DNA of 9,474 bases from contig CAIZKA010000387.1 of the NCBI GenBank assembly GCA_903933395.1, positions 1 to 9,474 on the forward strand. The letters run 5' to 3'. This stretch comes from an uncultured beta proteobacterium (GTDB lineage: Bacteria > Pseudomonadota > Gammaproteobacteria > Burkholderiales > Rhodocyclaceae). Each line of letters starts with the position of its first letter. Position 1 is the first letter of the stretch. The notes beneath the pieces are model-generated. The model was not told the DNA's origin. It worked only from the letters and a program-made list of their open reading frames with translations, and made no database searches. Of the stretch, positions 1-6,550 are shown piece by piece. The position numbers and the translations under genes were made by a program.

Positions 1-30
1 GCAACCCCGCAACGCATTCGCTGGTTTGTC

Positions 31-210
31 CCTGGCCGGTCTCCGGGCTTGGAAGTCTTGGTTCATCGCCTTCCCGGGAGTGACCCAGTGGCTTCCTGAT
101 GAACCCGCACTTCCTTACCGTTGCGGGGGCAGCGCCGGAATTGACTGTTGAGGTCTCACCGGCTTCCCGTTTCACCCGGCACGGAAAACCATGCGCGGGC
201 ACCACGAACG
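31..210 (-). ncRNA. Cobalamin (B12) riboswitch
   Basis: Read on the minus strand, this stretch carries the conserved blocks of the adenosylcobalamin riboswitch family in the right order. They are GGTGCC (203-198), a GGGAAGCCGGTG-like block, the core GCTGCCCCCGCAAC (133-120), AGCCACTG (93-86), GGGAAGGCG (75-67) and the closing GAGACCGGCC (43-34). Spacing between blocks fits the family, except for roughly 10 extra nt between GGTGAGA and TTCCGG. Such RNAs lower expression of B12 uptake or synthesis genes when the cofactor is plentiful. The regulated gene lies left of the window and is read leftward, divergent from nirS. Its identity cannot be seen. A TonB-type B12 receptor or a cobalamin-pathway gene would be usual. 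The block matches were made by eye. Confidence 0.9.
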
Positions 211-216
211 GCAGTG

Positions 217-222
217 AGTATA
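217..222 (-). promoter_or_regulatory. Candidate -10 box for the riboswitch transcript
   Basis: The minus strand reads TATACT here, 5 of 6 bases matching the sigma-70 -10 consensus. It would place the transcript start near 210, just before the first conserved riboswitch block. No convincing -35 element lies 16-18 bp upstream, so this is a position-supported guess. Confidence 0.4.
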
Positions 223-331
223 GCAAAGCCATGTCCCGCCCCCGGGAATTCGGCCTGCGAACTGAATTTGGAGGACTTATTTATCCATCAGGCAGGCTGT
301 TCATGCCGGCAGGCTGCTTTTGAGGCGAGAC

Positions 332-345
332 TTGATAATGGTCAA
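332..345 (+). promoter_or_regulatory. FNR/Dnr-type box of the nirS promoter
   Basis: The site reads TTGAT-AATG-GTCAA, one mismatch from the FNR/Anr/Dnr consensus TTGAT-N4-ATCAA. Its centre is 338.5, so a class II activated promoter (centre at -41.5) predicts transcription starting near 380. A weak -10 candidate CATTCT sits at 368-373, leaving a leader of about 70 nt before nirS. The nosZ box at 8793-8806 has the same GTCAA right arm. Activation by a Dnr/FNR regulator under low oxygen or NO is the normal control of nirS in denitrifiers; which regulator acts here cannot be told from the site. Confidence 0.75.
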
Positions 346-449
346 GGAGACGGTAGCTTTGAGGGGGCATTCTGACGACCATTGCACCAGGAAGGTTTTT
401 CGCTCACGCAGTACCGGACTACTCAGGGATCACTCAAAAGGAGAGAAGG

Positions 450-2126
450 ATGAAACGGAAGTTACTCGGATTGTTTGCTGTTTCTGCCATTGCCGGCGCC
501 ATGGGCAGTGTTTTCGCGCAAGAGGCTGCACCGGCGCTGACCGCTGCCGAAAAGGAAACGGCGAAGAAGATCTACTTCGAGCGCTGCGCGGGCTGCCACG
601 GTGTACTGCGCAAGGGCGCCACCGGCAAGAACCTCGAACCGCATTGGACCAAGACCGACAAGGAAGGCGTGAAGACCGAGGGCGGTACGGTCAAACTCGG
701 CCAGAATCGTCTGGAAAAGATCATCGGCTACGGCACCGACGGCGGCATGGTGAACTTCGACGACATCCTGACCAAGGACGAGATCGCCCTGATGGCCAAG
801 TACATCCAGAATGTTCCGGATGTACCGCCCGAGTACAGCTTCAAGGACACCATGGACTCATGGAAGGTCATCGTGCCGGTCAAGGATCGCCCGACCAAGC
901 AGATGAACAAGTACAACCTGAAGAACATGTTCTCGGTGACGCTGCGCGATACCGGCGAAGTGGCCCTGATCGACGGCGATACCAAGGAAATCCGCAGCAT
1001 CGTCAAGACCGGCTACGCGGTGCACATCTCGCGTCTGTCGAAGTCCGGCCGCTACGTGTACGTCATCGGCCGCGACGGCCGTCTGTCACTGATCGACCTC
1101 TGGATGGAGAAGCCCGGCGTCGTGGCGGAACTGAAGATCGGTTTCGATGCCCGTTCTGTGGATACCTCGAAGTTCAAGGGCTTTGAAGACAAGTACGCGA
1201 TTGCCGGTTCCTACTGGCCGCCCCAGTACGTGATCATGGATGGCGATACCCTGAAGCCGCTCAAGGTGGTTTCCACCCGCGGCATGACGGTCGATGGCGA
1301 ATATCACCCCGAGCCGCGTGTGGCCTCGATTGTTGCATCCGAGATCAAGCCGGAGTGGGTGGTCAACATCAAGGAAACCGGCCAGATCCTGCTGGTGGAT
1401 TACTCCGACATCAAGAACCTGAAGACCACCACGATCCCCTCGGCCAAGTTCCTGCATGACGGCGGCTTCGATGCGTCCAAGCGTTACTTCCTGGTTGCCG
1501 CCAATGCGTCGAACAAGATCGCCGCAGTGGATCTCAAGACCGGCAAGCTGGCCGCCCTGGTCGATACGGCGAAGATTCCGCATCCGGGCCGTGGCGCCAA
1601 TTTCGTGCATCCGAAGTTCGGTCCGGTCTGGGCCACGGGCCACCTTGGCGCCGATGTTGTGACGTTGATCAGCACGCCGTCGGAAAAGAAGGAGTTCGCC
1701 AAGTACAAGGAGTTCAACTGGAAGGTCGTCCAGGAAATGAAGCACGTTCCGGGCAACCTGTTCGTCAAGACCCATCCGAAGTCCAAGCATTTCTGGGCCG
1801 ATGCGCCGCAGAATCCGGACAAGGAACTCGCCGAATCCGTCGCGGTGTGGGACATGGCTGACCTGTCGAAGCCGAAGAAGATCATCAACGTAGCCAAGGA
1901 TTCCGGCCTGCCGGTGACCAAGGCAACCCGCCGTGCCGTGCATCCGGAATACAGTGCGGATGGTGGCGAAGTGTGGATCTCGTTGTGGGGCGGCAAGACC
2001 GACCAGTCGGCGATCGTGGTGTATGACGACAAGACGCTTGCCCTGAAGAAGGTGATCACCGATCCGAAGATGATCACCCCGACCGGCAAGTTCAACGTCT
2101 ACAACACGCAGCACGACATTTATTGA
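450..2126 (+). CDS. nirS: Cytochrome cd1 nitrite reductase NirS
   Basis: NirS is the periplasmic, dimeric enzyme that reduces nitrite to nitric oxide in denitrification. The 558-residue product begins with a Sec signal peptide (about 1-23, ending VFA). A cytochrome c domain follows with CAGCH at 46-50 (heme c). The rest is an eight-bladed propeller that holds heme d1. H192 in YAVHISRL fits the proximal d1 ligand. H336 (FLHDGGF) and H378 (IPHPGRG) are 42 residues apart, matching the spacing of the active-site pair H327/H369 of the Pseudomonas aeruginosa enzyme. Length is normal for the family. The ATG is preceded by AAAAGGAG (436-443) at good spacing. It is the first gene of the operon, behind an FNR/Dnr-type box. 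No damage is visible, and alternative identities (NirN, NirF) are excluded by the full set of ligands and the N-terminal heme c. Confidence 0.98.
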   Translation: MKRKLLGLFAVSAIAGAMGSVFAQEAAPALTAAEKETAKKIYFERCAGCHGVLRKGATGKNLEPHWTKTDKEGVKTEGGTVKLGQNRLEKIIGYGTDGGMVNFDDILTKDEIALMAKYIQNVPDVPPEYSFKDTMDSWKVIVPVKDRPTKQMNKYNLKNMFSVTLRDTGEVALIDGDTKEIRSIVKTGYAVHISRLSKSGRYVYVIGRDGRLSLIDLWMEKPGVVAELKIGFDARSVDTSKFKGFEDKYAIAGSYWPPQYVIMDGDTLKPLKVVSTRGMTVDGEYHPEPRVASIVASEIKPEWVVNIKETGQILLVDYSDIKNLKTTTIPSAKFLHDGGFDASKRYFLVAANASNKIAAVDLKTGKLAALVDTAKIPHPGRGANFVHPKFGPVWATGHLGADVVTLISTPSEKKEFAKYKEFNWKVVQEMKHVPGNLFVKTHPKSKHFWADAPQNPDKELAESVAVWDMADLSKPKKIINVAKDSGLPVTKATRRAVHPEYSADGGEVWISLWGGKTDQSAIVVYDDKTLALKKVITDPKMITPTGKFNVYNTQHDIY

Positions 2127-2148
2127 TCGAAACTTGATCGGTAGCAAG

Positions 2149-2174
2149 GATAAGGGGGCGTAAGCCCCCTTATC
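2149..2174 (+). terminator. Strong hairpin between nirS and nirT (attenuator or RNA stabiliser)
   Basis: A perfect 11-bp stem pairs GATAAGGGGGC (2149-2159) with GCCCCCTTATC (2164-2174), closed by a GTAA (GNRA-type) tetraloop. It begins 22 nt after the nirS stop. No U-run follows, so it is not a classic intrinsic terminator. It could partly terminate transcription, or protect the 3' end of a nirS-only RNA and so raise NirS above the downstream genes. Which role it plays is inference. Confidence 0.6.
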
Positions 2175-2217
2175 ATGTAGGTGTTTTGAAATTACTGACG
2201 AAATAGGGGAAAGCGTC

Positions 2218-2808
2218 ATGGCAGAAAAAGAAAAGTCCGGGCTGGTGGCCATGCTGACGCGACCGAGCGCAAAGTATTCGCTGCTGGCTCTGCTGGTTGC
2301 CGGATTCTTTTCCGGCATCTTCTTCTGGGGTGGTTTCAATACCGGAATGGAAGCCACCAACACCCTCGAGTTCTGCATCGGCTGTCACGAGATGCGCGAC
2401 AACGTCTATGTCGAGTACAAGAAGACCATCCATTACAGCAACCGGACCGGAGTGCGTGCCGTCTGTTCCGATTGCCACGTGCCGAAGGACTGGACGCACA
2501 AGATGATCCGCAAGATCCAGGCGAGCAAGGAAGTCTGGGGCAAGATTACCGGCGTCATCGACACGCCCGAGAAGTTCGCCGAGCATCGGCTGAAGATGGC
2601 CGAGAGCGAATGGGCGCGCATGAAGGCCAGCGACTCGCGCGAATGCCGCAACTGCCACAGCTTCGATGCCATGGATGTCGAAAAGCAGAAGCTGCGCGGT
2701 TCGAAGATGCACAAAATCGGCATCGCCGAAAAGAAGACCTGTATCGACTGTCACAAGGGCATCGCCCACATGAAGCCCAAGGGCATGAAGGAAGACGAGG
2801 ACGAATGA
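2218..2808 (+). CDS. nirT: Tetraheme cytochrome c NirT (NapC/NirT family)
   Basis: NirT-type proteins take electrons from membrane quinol and pass them to periplasmic reductases, here presumably toward NirS. The 196-residue product has a basic N terminus and one membrane-spanning helix (about 21-40) that anchors it to the inner membrane. Four c-type heme motifs follow: CIGCH 53-57, CSDCH 83-87, CRNCH 143-147 and CIDCH 175-179. The pattern of two pairs split by a helical stretch is that of NapC/NirT. The tail is highly charged and acidic (KEDEDE). The ATG has AGGGGAAAG upstream. It lies between nirS and nirB, as in the P. stutzeri nirSTB order, which favours NirT over NapC. Confidence 0.93.
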   Translation: MAEKEKSGLVAMLTRPSAKYSLLALLVAGFFSGIFFWGGFNTGMEATNTLEFCIGCHEMRDNVYVEYKKTIHYSNRTGVRAVCSDCHVPKDWTHKMIRKIQASKEVWGKITGVIDTPEKFAEHRLKMAESEWARMKASDSRECRNCHSFDAMDVEKQKLRGSKMHKIGIAEKKTCIDCHKGIAHMKPKGMKEDEDE

Positions 2809-2869
2809 GTCATCGTTTCCGCACGGTCCTGCGTTAATCCCTATTCGTAGTCCTCGAAAGGAGCATCAA

Positions 2870-3697
2870 ATGAGCAAGTCCATCGCTTCCACCGTTGTTG
2901 CTGCAGCACTGTTTGCACTCGGTTCCCAGGCAGCCATCGCCGCACCCGACTGGAGCAAGGTCGCCAAGCGCGACATCAATGTCTTCCACGCCGGCGCCAC
3001 GCCGATCGAATGGATGACCAAGAAGTCGGATCACAGCGGTTCCGCGGGCATGCGCAAGGGTGAGACCTGTATCGGCTGCCACGAGGAAAAGGGCACTTTG
3101 AACTTCAACTTCAAGCGCCTTGCCGACAAGGAACTGGAGCCCAAGGGTGCGCCCAAGACCATGATGTTCCCGGTCAGCGTGCAGGCGGCCTATGATGCGG
3201 CAAACCTCTATATCCGCCTGACTTTCAAGGCTCCGGCGGGCGGTGCCGACAAGGGCGACAAGGACAATGAGCTCAAGGCGACCCTCCTGTTCGCCGATGC
3301 GAAGGTACCCCAGGGCGATCAGTACGGCTGCTGGCAGAGCTGCCACACCGACGCGCGGACCATGCCGGGTGCCGCCGACGACAAGAAGACCAAGTACACC
3401 CCGGCCGGCGCCTACGAACTGGTGCAGTGGGCGAGCAAGGGCAACAAGGTTTCGGACGGCAGCGTCACCACGGAACGCAAGATGACCGGCGGCACCTCCG
3501 GCGCCAAGGCCGAGGCCGTCAAGAGCGGCGACAGCTACACCATTACCTACACCGTCAAGAATCCCGGCGAGGGCAAGGTCGTGCCCTTCGGCATTGCGAT
3601 CCATGCCGACAACGCCAGCGGCCGCTTCCATCATGTGTCGCTGGGCTACAAGCTCGGCATCGGCGCGGACGGCGACGTGAAGGCCACCAAGCAGTAA
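2870..3697 (+). CDS. nirB: Cytochrome c-552 NirB, EB_dh-type heme-binding domain
   Basis: This is a 275-residue periplasmic cytochrome with a signal peptide (about 1-25, ending IAA). One canonical heme c motif, CIGCH, is at 67-71. A second Cys/His cluster, GCWQSCH, occupies 153-159, with three rather than two residues between the cysteines. The TDARTMPGAAD segment after it and the C-terminal HADNASGRFHHVSLGY segment (245-260) resemble P. stutzeri NirB, a diheme c-552. The family shares the fold of the heme-binding subunit of ethylbenzene/DMSO dehydrogenases. Its exact role is poorly defined; a side electron carrier in nitrite respiration is usual. AAAGGAG precedes the ATG. It lies 61 nt after nirT and 19 nt before the cupredoxin gene. 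The family match is from memory of conserved segments. Confidence 0.85.
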   Translation: MSKSIASTVVAAALFALGSQAAIAAPDWSKVAKRDINVFHAGATPIEWMTKKSDHSGSAGMRKGETCIGCHEEKGTLNFNFKRLADKELEPKGAPKTMMFPVSVQAAYDAANLYIRLTFKAPAGGADKGDKDNELKATLLFADAKVPQGDQYGCWQSCHTDARTMPGAADDKKTKYTPAGAYELVQWASKGNKVSDGSVTTERKMTGGTSGAKAEAVKSGDSYTITYTVKNPGEGKVVPFGIAIHADNASGRFHHVSLGYKLGIGADGDVKATKQ

Positions 3698-3716
3698 TTC
3701 CCGATAGAGTCCGGAG

Positions 3717-4046
3717 ATGTCAGTCGCCGGCCTTTTCCTGAAACGAGTGCCAGGGCTCCTGGCGCTCGTTTCCGTTTGTGCGCTCGCGCAGCAAACGGTC
3801 GAGGTGACGATACAGGACTACAAGTTCCAGCCGGCCGAAGCAAGAATCAAGGCGGGGGATACGGTGAAATGGACCAACCGCGAGAAGCGCACCAGCCACT
3901 CGGTGCTGTTCCCCGCCGAGAACGGCCTCGAGTCGGAACGGCTGTTTCCGGATGAATCCTGGCAGCGCACTTTCGCGCAGCCAGGCGCCTACAGCTACCG
4001 CTGCGGCCCCCACGAGGAAATGAAGGGGCGGGTCCTTGTCGAATAG
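3717..4046 (+). CDS. Type-1 copper protein (cupredoxin, plastocyanin/amicyanin-like)
   Basis: The 109-residue product has a signal peptide (about 1-24, ending ALA) and a small beta-barrel domain with a complete type-1 copper site: H61 (TSHSVLF), C96, H99 and M102 in CGPHEEM. The Cys-X2-His-X2-Met loop has amicyanin-like spacing and is shorter than the azurin loop. It should carry single electrons in the periplasm. The gene sits between nirB and nirC, where P. stutzeri has nirM (cytochrome c-551), so it may be the direct donor to NirS; that is inference. The start is uncertain: GGAG abuts the ATG with no spacer, but no better start (only a GTG at codon 11) has a ribosome site. Its 3' end overlaps nirC by 11 nt. 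Confidence 0.88.
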   Translation: MSVAGLFLKRVPGLLALVSVCALAQQTVEVTIQDYKFQPAEARIKAGDTVKWTNREKRTSHSVLFPAENGLESERLFPDESWQRTFAQPGAYSYRCGPHEEMKGRVLVE

Positions 4047-4368
4047 CCCGAAAATCCTTGTCGCAATGGCGTCGCTGCTGTTGGCGTGTCCGGCCCTGCC
4101 GGCGGCGGCGGAACCGTCCGCGGCGCGGCAGAAGGAATTGATCCACCTGGTGCGCCAGGATTGCGGTTCCTGCCATGGCATGACATTGCAAGGCGGACTC
4201 GGCCCGGCACTGCTGCCGGCGACGTTGGCCGGCAAGCCGGCCGAAAGCCTGGTGGCCACCATCATCGGCGGCCGTCCGGGGACGCCGATGCCGCCCTGGC
4301 ACCAATTCGTCGCCGAAGACGAGGCACAGTGGATCGTGGCCAGACTGATGACGGGATTTCCCCAATGA
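4036..4368 (+). CDS. nirC: Monoheme cytochrome c NirC (c55X)
   Basis: NirC is a small periplasmic cytochrome found in nir operons. It can donate electrons to NirS and is implicated in the last steps of heme d1 maturation. The 110-residue product has a signal peptide (about 1-25), the heme motif CGSCH at 43-47 and a likely axial methionine at M85 in GTPMPPW. I prefer the TTG start at 4036 because AAGGGG (4023-4028) lies 7 nt upstream and it gives the signal peptide its lysine. An ATG at 4066 is in frame but has no ribosome site. The gene overlaps the cupredoxin gene by 11 nt and nirF by 4 nt (ATGA), so translation is probably coupled. Confidence 0.88.
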   Translation: MSNSPKILVAMASLLLACPALPAAAEPSAARQKELIHLVRQDCGSCHGMTLQGGLGPALLPATLAGKPAESLVATIIGGRPGTPMPPWHQFVAEDEAQWIVARLMTGFPQ

Positions 4369-5540
4369 AGCGCGCACTACAGTTGCTGCTGCCCGGTCTA
4401 CTGGCGCTGCTGCTTGTCGCCTGTGCCGGCACATCCGTGCGCGGCACCGGCGACCTCGGTCTGGTCATCGAGCGCGCCGCCGGCCATGTCGCGCTGGTCA
4501 ACACCTCTTTCCGTTCCGCCTATGCGCGCATCGGCGGGCTCGGCGACCTGTCGCACGCCTCGGTGGTGTATTCGCGCGATGCCCGCTATGCCTATGTCTT
4601 CGGCCGCGACGGCGGGCTGACCAAAATCGACCTGCTCGAAGCGCGCATCGACAAGCGTGTCATGCAGTCGGGCAATGCCATCGGCGGTTCGATCTCGCAG
4701 GACGGGCGCATCGTCGTGGCGCAGAACTACACGCCGGGCGGGATCAAGGCCTTCGATGCCGAGACCCTCGAACTATTGTCCGAGGTTCCCGCCGAGTACG
4801 CGCCGGGCCAATTCTCCAAGGTGGTCGGCCTCGCCGACGTTCCGGGCAACAAGTTTGCCTACGCGCTGTTCGACGGCGGCGAAATATGGGTCAGCGATTT
4901 CACCGATCCGAAGAAGCCGGTGACAACGCGCTACCCGGCGGGTCTGCAGCCCTATGACGGGCTGGTGACGCCCGACGGGCGCTACTACCTCGCCGGTCTG
5001 TTCGGCGAGGACGGCATCGCGCTGCTCGACCTCTGGCAGCCGGAAAAGGGTGCACGCAAGATCCTCGAAAAATACGGCCGCGGCGAGGAAAAGCTGCCGG
5101 TGTTCAAGATGCCGCACCTGCGCGGCTGGTCGGTTGCGGCGGGCCGCGCCTGGCTGCCGGCGATCGGCCGCCATGAAGTGCTGGTGGCTGACGCGAGTAC
5201 CTGGAAGGAGACCGGCCGCGTCGCGGTCAAGGGCCAGCCGGTTTTCGTCATGGCCAGTCCCGACGGGCGCCAGATCTGGGTGAACTTCGCCTTCCCCGAT
5301 AACGGCTGGGTGCAGGTCATCGACACCCTCAGCGGCCAGGTGGTGCAGACCCTGCAGCCGGGCAAGGCGGTGCTGCACATGGAATTCACGCCGCGCGGCG
5401 AGGCCGTCTGGATCTCGGCGCGCGACGACAACCGCGTCGTGATCTACGATACGCGGAACTTCGCCAGGCTGGGCGAGATTCCCGTCGATGCGCCGTCCGG
5501 CATCTTCTTCACCAGCCGCGCCGCACGCATCGGATTCTGA
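4365..5540 (+). CDS. nirF: Heme d1 biosynthesis protein NirF
   Basis: NirF is a periplasmic propeller protein needed for heme d1 formation. It acts late in the pathway, before or together with NirN; its exact reaction is unsettled. The 391-residue product starts at the ATG overlapping the nirC stop. The same frame is open upstream as far as 4086, but that part overlaps nirC and is not coding. A lipoprotein signal ends in LLVAC (C20), so the protein is probably membrane-anchored, as reported for P. aeruginosa NirF. It is related to the d1 domain of NirS: YAYVFGRDGGLTKIDLL (75-91) parallels YVYVIGRDGRLSLIDLW of NirS, and H64 lies about where the d1 ligand of NirS does. No heme c motif is present, which excludes NirN. 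nirDL follows after 2 nt. Confidence 0.94.
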   Translation: MKRALQLLLPGLLALLLVACAGTSVRGTGDLGLVIERAAGHVALVNTSFRSAYARIGGLGDLSHASVVYSRDARYAYVFGRDGGLTKIDLLEARIDKRVMQSGNAIGGSISQDGRIVVAQNYTPGGIKAFDAETLELLSEVPAEYAPGQFSKVVGLADVPGNKFAYALFDGGEIWVSDFTDPKKPVTTRYPAGLQPYDGLVTPDGRYYLAGLFGEDGIALLDLWQPEKGARKILEKYGRGEEKLPVFKMPHLRGWSVAAGRAWLPAIGRHEVLVADASTWKETGRVAVKGQPVFVMASPDGRQIWVNFAFPDNGWVQVIDTLSGQVVQTLQPGKAVLHMEFTPRGEAVWISARDDNRVVIYDTRNFARLGEIPVDAPSGIFFTSRAARIGF

Positions 5541-5542
5541 TC

Positions 5543-6550
5543 ATGGACTCGCCCTATACGCCACTCGAATATTCGCTGCTCAACGTCTGGCAGCGCGACT
5601 TTCCCATCGTCGCCCACCCATTTGCCGAGGTCGGATTGAAAGTCGGCGCTGACGAGACGGCGGTTCTCGCCACGCTGCGCCGCCTGCAGGCGCGCGGCGC
5701 CATCAGTCGCGTCGGTGCCGTATTCGCGCCGCGCCGCATCGGCGCCTCGACGCTCGCAGCGCTCGCCGCGCCGCCGGAACGCATCGAGGAAATCGCCGCG
5801 CTGGTCAGCGCACGGCCGGAAGTGAACCACAACTACCAGCGCGAACACCGCTACAACCTCTGGTTCGTCGCCACCGCTGCCGACCAGCCGGCGCTGGCCG
5901 CCGTTCTGACAGCGATCGAGCGCGACACCGGTTGCCCGGTGATAGCGCTGCCGCTGGAGAATGAATTCCACATCGATCTCGGCTTCGACCTCGTTTCGGG
6001 CCACAAGTCCGTCGCACCGGTCGCCAGCGTTTCGGCGCGCCAGCCCGATGACGAGGAAAAGCGCCTGATCGCGGCGCTGCAGCCGGGGCTGGAGATCATG
6101 CCGCGGCCCTTCCGCCAGCTCGGCGAAACCCTGTACATGGAGGAGGACGAGGTGTTGGCGCGCATCGCCGCCATGATCCATGACGGCATGATCAAGCGCT
6201 TCGGCGTCGTCGTGCGCCATCACGAACTGGGCTACCGGTCCAATGCCATGGTCGTGTTTGACCTGGCGGACGAGGTGGTCGATGGCATCGGCGCACTGCT
6301 CGCGGCCGAGCCCGGCGTAACGCTCTGCTACCGGCGCCGGCGCAGCCTGCCCGACTGGCCCTACAACCTTTACTGCATGGTGCACGGCCGTTCGCGCGAA
6401 GAGGCCCGGCCGGTGATCGAGCGGCTTGCTTCGATCGTCGGCGCTCCTGCGACGGCCTTGTTCTCGACGCGCCGCTTCAAGCAGAGCGGCGCGCGCTATT
6501 TTTCCGATCGGGTGGCGGATCAACGCCTGGGCGACTCCGGGCATGCCTGA
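5543..6550 (+). CDS. nirDL: Fused siroheme decarboxylase NirDL
   Basis: This 335-residue cytoplasmic protein contains two AsnC/Lrp-like units in tandem. Each has an N-terminal winged helix and a ferredoxin-like domain. Unit 1 (about 6-150) is NirD-type, with NHNYQREHRYNLWF at 95-108. Unit 2 (about 170-320) is NirL-type, with CYRRRRSLPDWPYNLY at 262-277. Such proteins decarboxylate siroheme to 12,18-didecarboxysiroheme on the way to heme d1. The conserved histidines and arginines of the HNY and CYRR motifs line the active site in the related AhbAB enzymes. nirD and nirL are separate genes in Pseudomonas but fused in Paracoccus, for example. No clear ribosome site precedes the ATG, so coupling to nirF, which ends 2 nt upstream, is likely. 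It overlaps nirG by 8 nt. Confidence 0.92.
   Translation: MDSPYTPLEYSLLNVWQRDFPIVAHPFAEVGLKVGADETAVLATLRRLQARGAISRVGAVFAPRRIGASTLAALAAPPERIEEIAALVSARPEVNHNYQREHRYNLWFVATAADQPALAAVLTAIERDTGCPVIALPLENEFHIDLGFDLVSGHKSVAPVASVSARQPDDEEKRLIAALQPGLEIMPRPFRQLGETLYMEEDEVLARIAAMIHDGMIKRFGVVVRHHELGYRSNAMVVFDLADEVVDGIGALLAAEPGVTLCYRRRRSLPDWPYNLYCMVHGRSREEARPVIERLASIVGAPATALFSTRRFKQSGARYFSDRVADQRLGDSGHA

Noticed and set aside
99..323. Small plus-strand open frames upstream of nirS
   Set aside because: They lie over the minus-strand riboswitch and promoter, have no good ribosome site and show no recognisable protein features.
320..1186. A 288-codon plus-strand open frame overlapping the start of nirS
   Set aside because: It is a shifted-frame shadow of nirS: arginine-rich, low-complexity, and out of frame with a clearly real gene.
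2123..2140. TTGATCG repeated 11 bp apart at the nirS stop, resembling FNR half-sites
   Set aside because: The copies are direct, not inverted, so they do not form a TTGAT-N4-ATCAA dyad, and no promoter elements follow.
1086..2378. A 430-codon minus-strand open frame across nirS and the start of nirT
   Set aside because: Long antisense frames are common in high-GC genes. It has no recognisable domain and crosses two real genes and the intergenic hairpin.
4058..4071. A 14-mer, TTGTCGCAATGGCG, shared by nirC and the nosZ leader (8845-8858)
   Set aside because: In nirC it is coding sequence within the signal peptide region, without the palindromic partner present at nosZ. Coincidence is the simpler reading.
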